DNA of 64,000 nucleotides from Lachnospiraceae bacterium (GTDB lineage Bacteria > Bacillota > Clostridia > Lachnospirales > Lachnospiraceae): NCBI GenBank assembly GCA_017527205.1, contig JAFXQK010000005.1, positions 65,180-129,179 of the forward strand, written 5' to 3'. Made by a program: the position numbers and the translations under genes. Under the pieces are notes generated by a model, which was not told the DNA's origin, searched no databases, and saw only the letters and a program-made list of their open reading frames with translations. This document shows positions 27,915 through 36,412 of this stretch, one piece after another. The stretch's first letter is position 1. Every line of letters begins with the position of its first letter.

Positions 27915-30077
27915 TTGAAAAGGTTTGGAAAGCTTGTGCTTGGCGGCATTGAAATGAAGATGGTTGCGTTGATTATGGCAGGAATGCTTCTGGTGGGAGG
28001 GGTCTTCCTGGGAGTCATGCTGATGCAGGGCAGGCTGCTGACGCAGTTGACGGAGGAGACAAACGCACGACAGCTGTCTAACGTGACGGGTACAACGGCT
28101 GAGGTTTTGGATACTGTGATCACGGAGAACATGGATCGAATCACGCAGCTTGAGGCGAAAACAACGGATGAGATGTTTCAGGATCTTGCGATCCGTGTTC
28201 AGATGGTGGCAGAATATGCACAAAATCTGTTAGAAAATCCAGATAATGCACCGCGCATGCCATGGCTTAGGCCAGATGCAAGCAAGGATGGGACGCTTTT
28301 TGTCAAAGTGCTTTTGGCAGATGGTTTGGAAGAGGCTGAGGTGGAAGACAAGCTGGGCCTGATCGCCAATCTTTCGGACATGATGGTGTCCGTATGCAAT
28401 GCCTATGGAGCTGATAATATTTGGTTTACCCTTCCCGAGGGTGCTACGCTGATGGCTGACGTCGTACCCAGTCAGTGGGTCAATGAGGATGGCAGCTATG
28501 TTACCTATGACGCCGTCAACCGCTATTGGTACAAGCAGGCCAAGGAAGAGGGGAAGCTTGTTTTTTCTGACGTGGAATATGACAGGCGTACTGGTGCAAT
28601 GTGCGTTACCTGTGCCGTGCCCGTGTATGGTGCTGACGGAACGCTCCTTGGCGTGGCAGGTGCGGATCTGTACCTTACGGAAATGCAACGCACCGTGGCT
28701 GAATCAGCAAAGAATGGCGGCTATCTGATGATTGTCAATCAGGACGGACACGTCATAATTTCGCCCGAAGAAATCGATGTCTTTCAGGTGCTAAATTCTG
28801 AAAAAGCCGTGGATCTTCGCACGTCAGAGCAGAAGGAGCTGGCGGCGCTCGTTGGGGACGCTTTACATGGCAAGACTGACGTTCGCAAGGTGCAGCTACA
28901 GGATGCATATTATTACATGATGGGCGTTCCCATGGAAACAGTGGGATGGGCGCTGATCTCCGTATTTAGTGAGGCGGCGGCAGAACAGCCCATTTTGCAG
29001 CTTCAGGAAAGCTTTCAGAAAATCCAAATGGAAGCTGTCACTACCTATCGTGAAAGAAGCGCGCAGAGAGAGGCGTTCACTTGGATCCTGCTCTGCGTGC
29101 TGTTTGTCATCATGCTGACAGGAACGGTCATTGCAGGAAAGAAGATTGTAAAACCCTTGTACGCCATGACGAAGCACATTGCGGAGCTGAGAGAAGGCTA
29201 TCTGGAGTTCAAGATGGACGATGCCTATCGGACGGGGGATGAGGTTGAGGTCGTTGCCGAGGCCGTTGCGGATTTGTCGCGCAGGGCCATGGAATATATT
29301 GAACAGGTAAAGAAGGTGACGGCCGAGAAGGAAAGGATCGGAACGGAGCTATATGTGGCACACCAGATTCAGAAAGGAATGCTGCCAGGCACCTTTCCTG
29401 CCTTCCCGGACCGAAAGGAATTTGACCTCTATGCCTCCATGGATCCCGCCAAGGAGATCGGCGGCGATTTCTATGATTTCTTCCTGATTGATGATGATCA
29501 TCTTGCACTCGTGATGGCGGACGTCAGCGGTAAGGGTGTTCCTGCGGCGCTGTTTATGATGGTGTCGAAGGTGATCCTGAAATATACTGCAAAGCTTGGA
29601 AAGTCGGTTGGGGAAATCCTAAGCATGACAAACAATACGATTTGTGGCAACAACAAGATGGAGATGTTCGTGACCGTCTGGATGGGAATTCTCGAGATTC
29701 CAACGGGTAAGATTGTTGCGGCGAATGCTGGGCATGAATATCCTGCCATTTATCGAAATGGCAAGAGCTTTGAGCTGCTGAAGGACAAACATGGTTTCGT
29801 GGTCGGCGGCATGGAAGGGGTTCGGTATAAGGAATATGAAATCATGTTGGAGCCGGGAGACAAACTCTTCCTGTATACGGATGGTGTGCCTGAGGCTTCC
29901 AATGCCGAGCAGGAATTCTATGGGACGACGCGGATGATTGAGGCGTTGAATGACGTGGCAACGGAGAATCCTGAGAAGATTTTAAAACGTGTCCGAAAAA
30001 GCGTGGATGCCTTTGTGGACAAGGCGGAGCAGTTTGACGACCTGACCATGCTGTGCCTGGAATATAAGGGAGTTTAA
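27915..30077 (+). CDS. Cache-HAMP-SpoIIE/PP2C phosphatase, membrane-bound
   Basis: 720 residues from TTG at 27915 (AGGAGG 8 bases upstream; a TTG at 27909 is too close to the site). TM1 is at about residues 15-38, followed by an extracellular Cache-type sensor domain (about 40-365), TM2 (about 390-412) and a HAMP segment beginning I-V-K-P-L. The SpoIIE/PP2C serine phosphatase domain has A-K-E-I-G-G-D-F-Y-D and M-A-D-V-S-G-K-G, with metal-binding Asp residues in both, and Y-T-D-G near the end. Such proteins read an outside signal and dephosphorylate an anti-sigma-factor antagonist. No STAS or anti-sigma gene is adjacent, so the partner is elsewhere. Confidence 0.9.
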   Translation: MKRFGKLVLGGIEMKMVALIMAGMLLVGGVFLGVMLMQGRLLTQLTEETNARQLSNVTGTTAEVLDTVITENMDRITQLEAKTTDEMFQDLAIRVQMVAEYAQNLLENPDNAPRMPWLRPDASKDGTLFVKVLLADGLEEAEVEDKLGLIANLSDMMVSVCNAYGADNIWFTLPEGATLMADVVPSQWVNEDGSYVTYDAVNRYWYKQAKEEGKLVFSDVEYDRRTGAMCVTCAVPVYGADGTLLGVAGADLYLTEMQRTVAESAKNGGYLMIVNQDGHVIISPEEIDVFQVLNSEKAVDLRTSEQKELAALVGDALHGKTDVRKVQLQDAYYYMMGVPMETVGWALISVFSEAAAEQPILQLQESFQKIQMEAVTTYRERSAQREAFTWILLCVLFVIMLTGTVIAGKKIVKPLYAMTKHIAELREGYLEFKMDDAYRTGDEVEVVAEAVADLSRRAMEYIEQVKKVTAEKERIGTELYVAHQIQKGMLPGTFPAFPDRKEFDLYASMDPAKEIGGDFYDFFLIDDDHLALVMADVSGKGVPAALFMMVSKVILKYTAKLGKSVGEILSMTNNTICGNNKMEMFVTVWMGILEIPTGKIVAANAGHEYPAIYRNGKSFELLKDKHGFVVGGMEGVRYKEYEIMLEPGDKLFLYTDGVPEASNAEQEFYGTTRMIEALNDVATENPEKILKRVRKSVDAFVDKAEQFDDLTMLCLEYKGV

Positions 30078-30093
30078 GGGGCTGGCTTTCAGG

Positions 30094-30122
30094 TTGCATT
30101 AAAAATCGGTTTGTGTTAGAAT
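30094..30122 (+). promoter_or_regulatory. Promoter of argS
   Basis: TTGCAT, 17-base spacer, TAGAAT, 36 bases upstream of the argS start. No T-box is present. Confidence 0.75.
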
Positions 30123-30157
30123 AGGCACATGTTATTTTATGGACGTGAGGTAAGAAT

Positions 30158-31924
30158 ATGAAAAAGTTATTGGATTTGCTTTCCGAGGAGATGGGACAGG
30201 CCTTCGAGGCGGCTGGATATGATAAGGCGCTCGGCAAGGTTGGAGTGTCCAATCGCCCTGATCTTTGTGAGTTTCAGTGCAATGGTGCCATGGCAGGCGC
30301 GAAGCAGTATCATAAGGCGCCGATCATGATTGCAAACGAGGTTGCGGCAAAGCTTGAAGGCAGCAAGGTGTTTGAAGAGGCTGCTGCGGTTGCTCCCGGA
30401 TTCTTGAATTTAAAGCTGAAGAAGGAGTTTTTGCGTGAGCTTCTTGAGGTTGTGGCAAAGGAGCCGAAGTTTGGTCTGGAAGCACCTGAAAAGCCGAAGA
30501 AGATCGTGATTGATTACGGCGGAGCAAACGTGGCAAAGCCGCTTCACGTAGGACACTTGCGCTCCGCAGTCATCGGCGGAAGCGTAAAGCGCATCAATCG
30601 ATATGTCGGACATGAAGTCATTGGCGATGCGCATCTTGGCGACTGGGGCCTGCAGATGGGCCTTGTCATTGTTGGACTGAAGGAGCGCTATCCCGACTGG
30701 GTATATTTTGATGAGAGCTATGAAGGAGAGTATCCCGAGGAAGCTCCCTTTACCATCTCTGAGCTGGAGAAGATTTATCCGGCATCCAGCGCTCGTTCCA
30801 AGACGGATGCCGAGTATAAGGCAAAGGCCATGGAGGCGACCTACAAGTATCAGCAGGGCGTGCGCGGTTATTGGGCGCTCGGCATGAAGATCCGCGAGGT
30901 TTCCATCAAGGACCTTCGAAAGAATTATGATGCGCTGAATACGCAATTTGAGCTGTGGAACGGTGAGAGCACGATCAAGGATCTGATCCCTGAGATGGTG
31001 CAGTACATGAAGGACGGCGGGTATGCCTATATCAGCGACGGCGCGCTCGTTGTCGACGTAAAAGAGGAGACGGATACGAAGGAGATGCCGCCTTGTATGA
31101 TTTTGAAATCAGACGGCGCATCCCTGTATAACACGACAGACCTCGCAACGATCCTGGATCGTGTACGTAATTTCAATCCCGATCAGATTATTTATCTGAC
31201 GGACAAGCGCCAGGACCTGTATTTCCAGCAGGTGTTCCGCTGTGCGAGAAAGACCAAGCTGGTAGAGCCTCAAGTAGACCTGAAGTGGATTGGTTTCGGC
31301 ACCGTAAATGGTTTGGACGGAAAGCCCTTTAAGACCCGTGACGGCGGCGTGATGCGTTTGGAGCAGCTCATCAAGGATACACAGGATGAGATGTACCGCA
31401 AGATTCGCGAGGGCAGAGAGATGTCTGAGGACGAGGCACGCAAGGTGGCAAATCAAGTCGCACTGGCTGCGCTGATCTACGGCGACCTTTCTAATCAGGC
31501 CTCCAAGGACTATATTTTTGACATGGAGAAATTTACCTCCTTCGAGGGGGACACGGGTCCGTACGTGCTTTATACGATCGTTCGAATCAAATCCATCCTT
31601 GCAAAGTTTGCAGAGCAGGGCGGTGACGTTTCGGCAACAAAGCTGAATATCGTACAGAGCGATGCGGAGAAGGCGCTGGTGATGCAGCTGTTGCAGTTTA
31701 ACTCCATGATGGAGGGCGCTGCGACGGAGCTTGCTCCCCACAGGGTTTGCGGATATGTTTATGAGCTGGCAAACGATTTCAACCGCTTCTATCATGAGAC
31801 CAAAATCATTACGGAAGAGGACGAAACCAAGAAGGCCGGCTGGATCGCACTCCTTTCCTTGACAAAGAACGTCATGCTGGATTGCATTTCCGTACTGGGA
31901 TTTGAAGCACCGGAAAAGATGTAA
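30158..31924 (+). CDS. argS: Arginyl-tRNA synthetase
   Basis: 588 residues, normal for the family. It charges tRNA-Arg. The N-terminal Add-1 domain comes first. The class I HIGH motif reads H-V-G-H at residues 130-133 within D-Y-G-G-A-N-V-A-K-P. The catalytic Rossmann domain holds G-D-W-G-L-Q-M-G. The K-M-S-K-S site is degenerate, as in many ArgRS. The C-terminal helical anticodon domain is the DALR type and ends with the V-L-G-F-E-A-P-E-K-M tail of the family. Confidence 0.96.
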   Translation: MKKLLDLLSEEMGQAFEAAGYDKALGKVGVSNRPDLCEFQCNGAMAGAKQYHKAPIMIANEVAAKLEGSKVFEEAAAVAPGFLNLKLKKEFLRELLEVVAKEPKFGLEAPEKPKKIVIDYGGANVAKPLHVGHLRSAVIGGSVKRINRYVGHEVIGDAHLGDWGLQMGLVIVGLKERYPDWVYFDESYEGEYPEEAPFTISELEKIYPASSARSKTDAEYKAKAMEATYKYQQGVRGYWALGMKIREVSIKDLRKNYDALNTQFELWNGESTIKDLIPEMVQYMKDGGYAYISDGALVVDVKEETDTKEMPPCMILKSDGASLYNTTDLATILDRVRNFNPDQIIYLTDKRQDLYFQQVFRCARKTKLVEPQVDLKWIGFGTVNGLDGKPFKTRDGGVMRLEQLIKDTQDEMYRKIREGREMSEDEARKVANQVALAALIYGDLSNQASKDYIFDMEKFTSFEGDTGPYVLYTIVRIKSILAKFAEQGGDVSATKLNIVQSDAEKALVMQLLQFNSMMEGAATELAPHRVCGYVYELANDFNRFYHETKIITEEDETKKAGWIALLSLTKNVMLDCISVLGFEAPEKM

Positions 31925-32049
31925 CAAAATCATTTTATGGAAAGACTCGGGGCTAGGTTTGGATAGTCTTTCTACTAACCATTTGACCTAGAAAGACTAT
32001 CCAAACCTTCCCCTCGAGTTGATCGAATGTTTTACTAATTGATTTTGTT
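31923..32049. repeat. Nested palindromic element, copy 1
   Basis: The inner palindrome (31946-32018) starts CTCGGGGCTAGGTTTGGAT and ends ATCCAAACCTTCCCCTCGAG. Its arms pair for about 29 bases around a 14-base loop. The same ends occur in copies at 33032 and, in a longer form, at 42610. A second 10-base-pair inverted repeat (31923-31932 with 32040-32049) encloses it. It sits directly after argS and may also act as a transcription terminator, though no T run follows the inner stem. Confidence 0.85.
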
Positions 32050-32072
32050 CACATTTTTGGCTGCTGTATAGT
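32045..32072 (+). promoter_or_regulatory. Possible promoter of the prepilin-peptidase-like gene
   Basis: TTGTTC, 16-base spacer, TATAGT. The -35 box overlaps the outer arm of the palindromic element, so the element may influence expression of the gene at 32140. Confidence 0.45.
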
Positions 32073-32139
32073 AATGGTTTGGCGAGTGGGCATGGATGAA
32101 TTAGCAGAAAGAATTTGTTTATGCTAGAAGGAGAACATT

Positions 32140-32961
32140 ATGGTTTTGCCTTTATGGTTTAAGATTTTGTTGAGTGTGTTTTTGTTCTTCTTGGGTGCGA
32201 GTGTGTATTCCTTCTTGAACGTGGTGATTTTTCGCGTGCCGCGGGGGGAGGAGTTCGTGAAGACGAGGTCGCACTGTCCGGGATGCGGAAAGCTGCTTTC
32301 GCCCATGGAATTGGTGCCGGTGGTGAGTTATGTCTGCCTCGGAGGAAAGTGTAAGAACTGCGGTTCTAAGATTGGCTGTCGCGATGTCCTGATCGAGGTA
32401 TTTGGAGGACTCAGCGCCATTGCAACCTTTTGGATTTTCTTTCAGGAATCCGCGGGAAGCCTTGCAGAGGTGGCGCTGGGAGAGTTCTACGGACGGTTTT
32501 TGGCAGGGCTGACGGCGTTTGCCCTGATCGGTGCGCTGACGGTCATTACCTTTATCCAGATCGACATGGGCGTAGTAAAGCGAGGGACAGTGATCGCCCT
32601 TGGCGTTGTTGCACTGATTGCATTCTTTACGCTTCCTGAAATTCCTGTCATGGATCGCGTGATTGGAGCGGCTTGCCTTAGCATGTTTGTTGTGATTCTG
32701 TCTCTTGTAGGCAAGAGGTTGGTACCGCTGGAACTTGCCTGGACGACAATTCTGGTAGGCTTTGTGCTGGGATGGGGTAAGATGCTGGTTGCCTCACTTC
32801 CCGCAGCGGTTATCATGGCAATTTTACAATGGCTTATCCTTGTACTTCTTGGAAAGAAGCCTCTGAGTAAGAGCTACAAGCCCGCATTTGCGATTGGCGT
32901 TGGACTTGTTGTAGCGATTTTGGCAGGCGGTGACATTGTGAAGCTGTTGGGACTTTCGTAA
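32140..32961 (+). CDS. Prepilin-peptidase-like (A24) membrane protein lacking the second catalytic Asp
   Basis: 273 residues with seven to eight hydrophobic segments. The N-terminal domain has two C-x-x-C pairs (C-P-G-C and C-K-N-C), as in type IV prepilin peptidase/methylases that cut and N-methylate prepilins. The first catalytic Asp is Asp142 in I-Q-I-D-M-G. The second should lie in a G-x-G-D motif about 65-70 residues on, but residues 211-214 read G-W-G-K. A G-G-D-I-V-K-L-L string occurs only in the last ten residues, outside the usual place. It may have lost protease activity or use a changed site. No pilin genes are adjacent. Confidence 0.8.
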   Translation: MVLPLWFKILLSVFLFFLGASVYSFLNVVIFRVPRGEEFVKTRSHCPGCGKLLSPMELVPVVSYVCLGGKCKNCGSKIGCRDVLIEVFGGLSAIATFWIFFQESAGSLAEVALGEFYGRFLAGLTAFALIGALTVITFIQIDMGVVKRGTVIALGVVALIAFFTLPEIPVMDRVIGAACLSMFVVILSLVGKRLVPLELAWTTILVGFVLGWGKMLVASLPAAVIMAILQWLILVLLGKKPLSKSYKPAFAIGVGLVVAILAGGDIVKLLGLS

Positions 32962-32998
32962 CTAATACATGTGTATTTCTAAAACGGTCTGGTGTATG

Positions 32999-33135
32999 CC
33001 CAATGCCATTAAGGTAAGGATTTTGTAAGAACTCGGGGCTAGGTTTGGATCATCTTTCTGGTAGACTTTTGAACCAGAAAGACAATCCAAACCTTCCCCT
33101 CGAAGAAATGGAAAGCCTAACTTAATGGCATTGGG
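32999..33135. repeat. Nested palindromic element, copy 2
   Basis: The inner palindrome (33032-33103) starts CTCGGGGCTAGGTTTGGAT and ends ATCCAAACCTTCCCCTCGA, with arms carrying CTTTCTGGT/ACCAGAAAG around a 10-base loop. A perfect 15-base inverted repeat (32999-33013 with 33121-33135) encloses it. The ends match copy 1 almost exactly, while the inner arm bases differ in a compensated way (TCTA/TAGA versus TCTGGT/ACCAGA), so pairing is kept. Confidence 0.85.
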
Positions 33136-33219
33136 TGTATGCCTGGCCGTTTTGTTGAATGTACGATAGGGCTGATAAACGAGTAGGGACGGTTTCCCTG
33201 CTTGATGGAGGGAATGCCT

Positions 33220-34314
33220 ATGTGGACAATCATCATTAGCGCCTTTTTAGTTGCATTTGCGTTGTGCGTCATCTATCTGACGATTGCCGTGTCACGGTTT
33301 GGCATGTTCCAAAAGCTGTCGCGCGGCAAGGGGTTTGTAAAATATGCGATCTCTTTCCTGATCATAGCTTTGGTCAGCGTTGGTTTGACAGCCGTCACCT
33401 CCGTGGTAAATGCAGTTATTATCGGCCTGCACTTTGCCTTTTTCTTTTTGCTGTTTGGAATCGTGATGAAAATCGCAGAGAAGAGAGCAAAGAAAGCATG
33501 TCGCGTGTATTGGCAGGGATGGCTGGCAATTACCGTGACGATCCTTTATTTAATCATCGGAGCATTTCAGTGCTATCACATATGGCAAAAGGACTATTCC
33601 CTTCAGACGCAAAAGAATGTCGGGCAAATTCATTTCGCGCTGATCGCTGACGCGCATCTTGGGACGACCTTTGACGGAAATGGATTCCGGGAGCATTTGC
33701 AGAAGATCCAAAAGCAGAATCCGGAGTTCCTTTTGATCGCGGGAGATTTCGTGGATGACTCGACAAAAAGGAAGGACTTTGAAATCGCCTGTGAGGCGCT
33801 GGCGGAAATGAACCTGAAATATGGCGTTTGGTACGCCTTTGGAAATCATGATGCAGGCTATTACGGCAGCAGGGATTTTACTGCGAATGACATCCGGGAA
33901 ATTATGGGGAAGAATGGCATTCATGTGCTTGAGGATGCGTATGAACTAATAGATGACAGGTTTTATATCGTGGGACGGCGCGATGGACATGATCCGGGGC
34001 GTCAGAGCATTCAGACCTTGCTTTCGGGTTTGGATCAGGAGAAATATGTCATTGTCATCAATCATGAACCCAATGACTATGACAATGAAGAAACATCGGC
34101 TGCGGATCTCGTTGTTTCAGGGCATACCCATGGCGGGCAGATGTTCCCGTGGACGGCTCTGAGTAAAGTCGTGAAGGCGGATGACCTGGTCTATGGTCAC
34201 GTAAGTCGCGGCAATGTTGATTTTATTGTTACTTCAGGCATTTCAGATTGGGAAATTCTCTTTAAGACAGGCACGAGGTCGGAATATGTGATGATCACGG
34301 TTGAAGGAAATTAA
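33220..34314 (+). CDS. Membrane-bound calcineurin-type metallophosphoesterase
   Basis: 364 residues from ATG at 33220, about 8 bases after GGAGGG; in-frame ATGs at 33205 and 33214 are less well placed. Four hydrophobic segments in residues 1-125 are followed by a phosphoesterase domain with the metal-binding set I-A-D-A-H-L-G, A-G-D-F-V-D-D, G-N-H-D-A, a conserved H-E-P and S-G-H-T-H-G-G-Q. This layout matches YkuE/YaeI-type membrane phosphoesterases, which act on lipid or cell-envelope phosphates on one membrane face. The exact substrate is unknown. Confidence 0.88.
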   Translation: MWTIIISAFLVAFALCVIYLTIAVSRFGMFQKLSRGKGFVKYAISFLIIALVSVGLTAVTSVVNAVIIGLHFAFFFLLFGIVMKIAEKRAKKACRVYWQGWLAITVTILYLIIGAFQCYHIWQKDYSLQTQKNVGQIHFALIADAHLGTTFDGNGFREHLQKIQKQNPEFLLIAGDFVDDSTKRKDFEIACEALAEMNLKYGVWYAFGNHDAGYYGSRDFTANDIREIMGKNGIHVLEDAYELIDDRFYIVGRRDGHDPGRQSIQTLLSGLDQEKYVIVINHEPNDYDNEETSAADLVVSGHTHGGQMFPWTALSKVVKADDLVYGHVSRGNVDFIVTSGISDWEILFKTGTRSEYVMITVEGN

Positions 34315-34358
34315 TGGGAATGAACTCGGGACATTCGTGAGAGTATTTTTATATGCAG

Positions 34359-34398
34359 TGCGCAAGTTGTGATAGTTTCAACTTGCGCATTTGTTATT
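34359..34398 (+). terminator. Probable terminator
   Basis: An 11-base-pair perfect stem (34359-34369 with 34379-34389), 9-base loop, then a mixed T-rich tail (TTTGTTATT). Confidence 0.65.
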
Positions 34399-34399
34399 A

Positions 34400-34437
34400 T
34401 CTGACAATTTTATGCTTGAAATTCATGCGAGATTTAG
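34400..34437 (+). promoter_or_regulatory. 38-base repeat with 17-base dyad, copy 1 (operator-like)
   Basis: 37 of 38 bases are identical to 36253-36290. It contains the near-palindrome TGCTTGAAATTCATGCG (34413-34429) and ends 14 bases before the -35 box of the following promoter. The position and symmetry suggest a protein-binding site shared with the surface operon. Confidence 0.7.
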
Positions 34438-34451
34438 GTCTTATATCTTCG

Positions 34452-34480
34452 TTGCTAAGTTCATGAAAATATGATAAGAT
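34452..34480 (+). promoter_or_regulatory. Promoter of the AAA-ATPase-like gene
   Basis: TTGCTA, 17-base spacer, TAAGAT, with the 38-base repeat just upstream. Confidence 0.65.
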
Positions 34481-34512
34481 AATAATTAGCTTCGGACATG
34501 GGAGGTGATTTT

Positions 34513-36207
34513 GTGGCAAGAGAGATAGCAATCGGTATCCAAAATTTTAGTAACCTGATAGAAAACGGATATTTTTATGTTGACAAGACGTCATTCATCC
34601 GTGAATGGTGGAATTCTGGAGATGCTGCGACCCTGATCACACGCCCTCGAAGATTCGGCAAGACGCTTAACATGAGTATGCTTGAACACTTTTTCTCTAA
34701 TAGATTCGCAGACAGATCTGATTTGTTTAAAGGACTTGATGTTTGGAAAGATGAGAAAATGCGTAAATTGCAAGGAACCTATCCAGTCATCTCACTTTCC
34801 TTTGCTGGGGTAAAAGGAACGAACTATTTGGATGCCCTCATGGGTATCAAGAAGCAGATTGTGAAAGTTTTTTCTGGATTTGGAGAGATTATGACATATG
34901 AAGGGTTCGATAGGAATGAACGCGCTGCCCTTTCCAAGATCTCTGAAGAAATGAATGACGTGGATGCTGCGTATTCCATCAACCTTCTTTCAACCTTGCT
35001 TGAAAAGTACTACAACAAGAAGGTCATCATTTTATTGGACGAATACGATACGCCTTTGCAGGAAGCGTTTGTACATGGATATTGGGAGGAACTAGTGGCT
35101 TTTACCAGAACCATGTTTAACAATAGCTTTAAGACTAATCCGTCCATGGAGCGCGCCATCATGACGGGCATTACGAGGGTAAGCAAGGAGTCCATTTTCT
35201 CTGACCTTAATAATTTAATGGTTGTGACTACGACTTCAGAAAAATATGCAACGGCCTTTGGCTTTACGGAGCAGGAAGTCTTTGCAGCCATGGACGAGCA
35301 AGGAATTCTGGAAACGGAAAAAGCGAAAGTGAAGTTTTGGTATGACGGATTTAGATTTGGAACGGTCGATGACATCTATAATCCGTGGTCAGTGACGCTT
35401 TACCTTGATGAAAACAAGTTTGATACTTATTGGGCAAATACCAGCGGGAACAGCTTAATCAGTAAACTTATTCAGGAGGGCGATAAAGGAATTAAAATCG
35501 AATTCGAAAAGCTGCTGAATGGTGAATGGATCGAAGCGATGATTGACGAACAGATTATCTTTAACCAGTTATCGCAAAACAAGGATGCTATTTGGAGTCT
35601 GCTTTTGGCATCCGGTTATTTAAAAGTCGTTAATGCTGTCTTTAGCGGTACTTCAAAGCCGTCATATCAGTTGGCGCTAACCAATTATGAGGTTAAATGC
35701 ATGTTTGAAACCATGGTGAAAAGTTGGTTTGCCAAGACGGGAGACTTTGGAGAGTTTGTTGCCGCAATGCTTCGCGGTGATGAGGACGCCATGAATGATT
35801 ACATAAACGAAGTTGCCCTGAACACGTTTAGTTATTTTGATACAGGAGATGATGCAACGGGGAGACGACACCCGGAAAGATTCTATCATGGATTTGTATT
35901 GGGCCTTCTGGTGGATAAGGCAGACAGCTATGTTACAAAATCTAACAGAGAGAGCGGTTACGGGCGGTATGACATAGTTATGGAGCCGAAAAACAAAGGT
36001 GATGTTGCCGTAATCATTGAGTTTAAGGTGTTCAATAAACGTGCAGGGGAAACTACTTTAGACGATACCATTACAAATGCCCTGTCACAGATTGAGGAGA
36101 AGAATTACGATGCGGATCTTTTGCAAAAAGGAATCCCTAAGGAGAAAATACTAAAATATGGATTTGCTTTTGAAGGCAAAACTTGCTTGATTAGAAAGAA
36201 AAACTAA
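34513..36207 (+). CDS. AAA-ATPase-like / PD-(D/E)XK nuclease family protein
   Basis: 564 residues from GTG at 34513; GGAGGTGAT lies 3 bases upstream, which rules out the in-frame ATG at 34498 because it would put the ribosome site inside the gene. The N-terminal part has Y-V-D-K-T, R-P-R-R-F-G-K-T (the modified Walker A of the AAA-ATPase-like family) and L-L-D-E-Y-D-T-P (Walker B). The C-terminal part has the PD-(D/E)XK signature, with Asp in Y-D-I-V-M and E-F-K. This family is found in many copies in gut Clostridia and Bacteroidetes; its role is poorly understood and it may behave as a selfish or defence gene. It ends with its own terminator. Confidence 0.9.
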   Translation: MAREIAIGIQNFSNLIENGYFYVDKTSFIREWWNSGDAATLITRPRRFGKTLNMSMLEHFFSNRFADRSDLFKGLDVWKDEKMRKLQGTYPVISLSFAGVKGTNYLDALMGIKKQIVKVFSGFGEIMTYEGFDRNERAALSKISEEMNDVDAAYSINLLSTLLEKYYNKKVIILLDEYDTPLQEAFVHGYWEELVAFTRTMFNNSFKTNPSMERAIMTGITRVSKESIFSDLNNLMVVTTTSEKYATAFGFTEQEVFAAMDEQGILETEKAKVKFWYDGFRFGTVDDIYNPWSVTLYLDENKFDTYWANTSGNSLISKLIQEGDKGIKIEFEKLLNGEWIEAMIDEQIIFNQLSQNKDAIWSLLLASGYLKVVNAVFSGTSKPSYQLALTNYEVKCMFETMVKSWFAKTGDFGEFVAAMLRGDEDAMNDYINEVALNTFSYFDTGDDATGRRHPERFYHGFVLGLLVDKADSYVTKSNRESGYGRYDIVMEPKNKGDVAVIIEFKVFNKRAGETTLDDTITNALSQIEEKNYDADLLQKGIPKEKILKYGFAFEGKTCLIRKKN

Positions 36208-36213
36208 AACTGA

Positions 36214-36245
36214 GGGCGGTCTGATATCAATCAGATCGCCTTTTT
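36214..36245 (+). terminator. Intrinsic terminator
   Basis: GGCGGTCTGAT / ATCAGATCGCC stem with one G-U pair and a small loop, then five T. Confidence 0.88.
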
Positions 36246-36252
36246 GGTATTT

Positions 36253-36290
36253 TCTGACAATTTTATGCTTGAAATTCATGCAAGATTTAG
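36253..36290 (+). promoter_or_regulatory. 38-base repeat with 17-base dyad, copy 2 (operator-like)
   Basis: Second copy of the repeat at 34400. The dyad TGCTTGAAATTCATGCA (36266-36282) has complementary outer triplets here. It ends 8 bases before the -35 box of the surface operon. Confidence 0.7.
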
Positions 36291-36298
36291 CGAAAAGC

Positions 36299-36327
36299 TT
36301 GAAAATAAAAGGGAATTGTGTTAAAAT
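36299..36327 (+). promoter_or_regulatory. Promoter of the surface-protein operon
   Basis: TTGAAA, 17-base spacer, TAAAAT. It lies 85 bases before the first surface gene. I see no terminator between this point and 48884, so the twelve kilobases may be one transcript, apart from the large folded element at 42610. Confidence 0.75.
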
Positions 36328-36412
36328 GTCGATAAATATGGGAGAGTATACTCAGGGGGGATTATTGCCGATATAATTACATAAGGATTAAATTGAAAAG
36401 GAAAGGAGGAAG

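Noticed and set aside
31923..33135. Insertion sequence bounded by the two similar palindromes around the prepilin-peptidase gene
   Set aside because: Each palindrome is complete by itself, there is no transposase between them, and a third copy lies 9 kb away. They look like separate copies, not the ends of one element.
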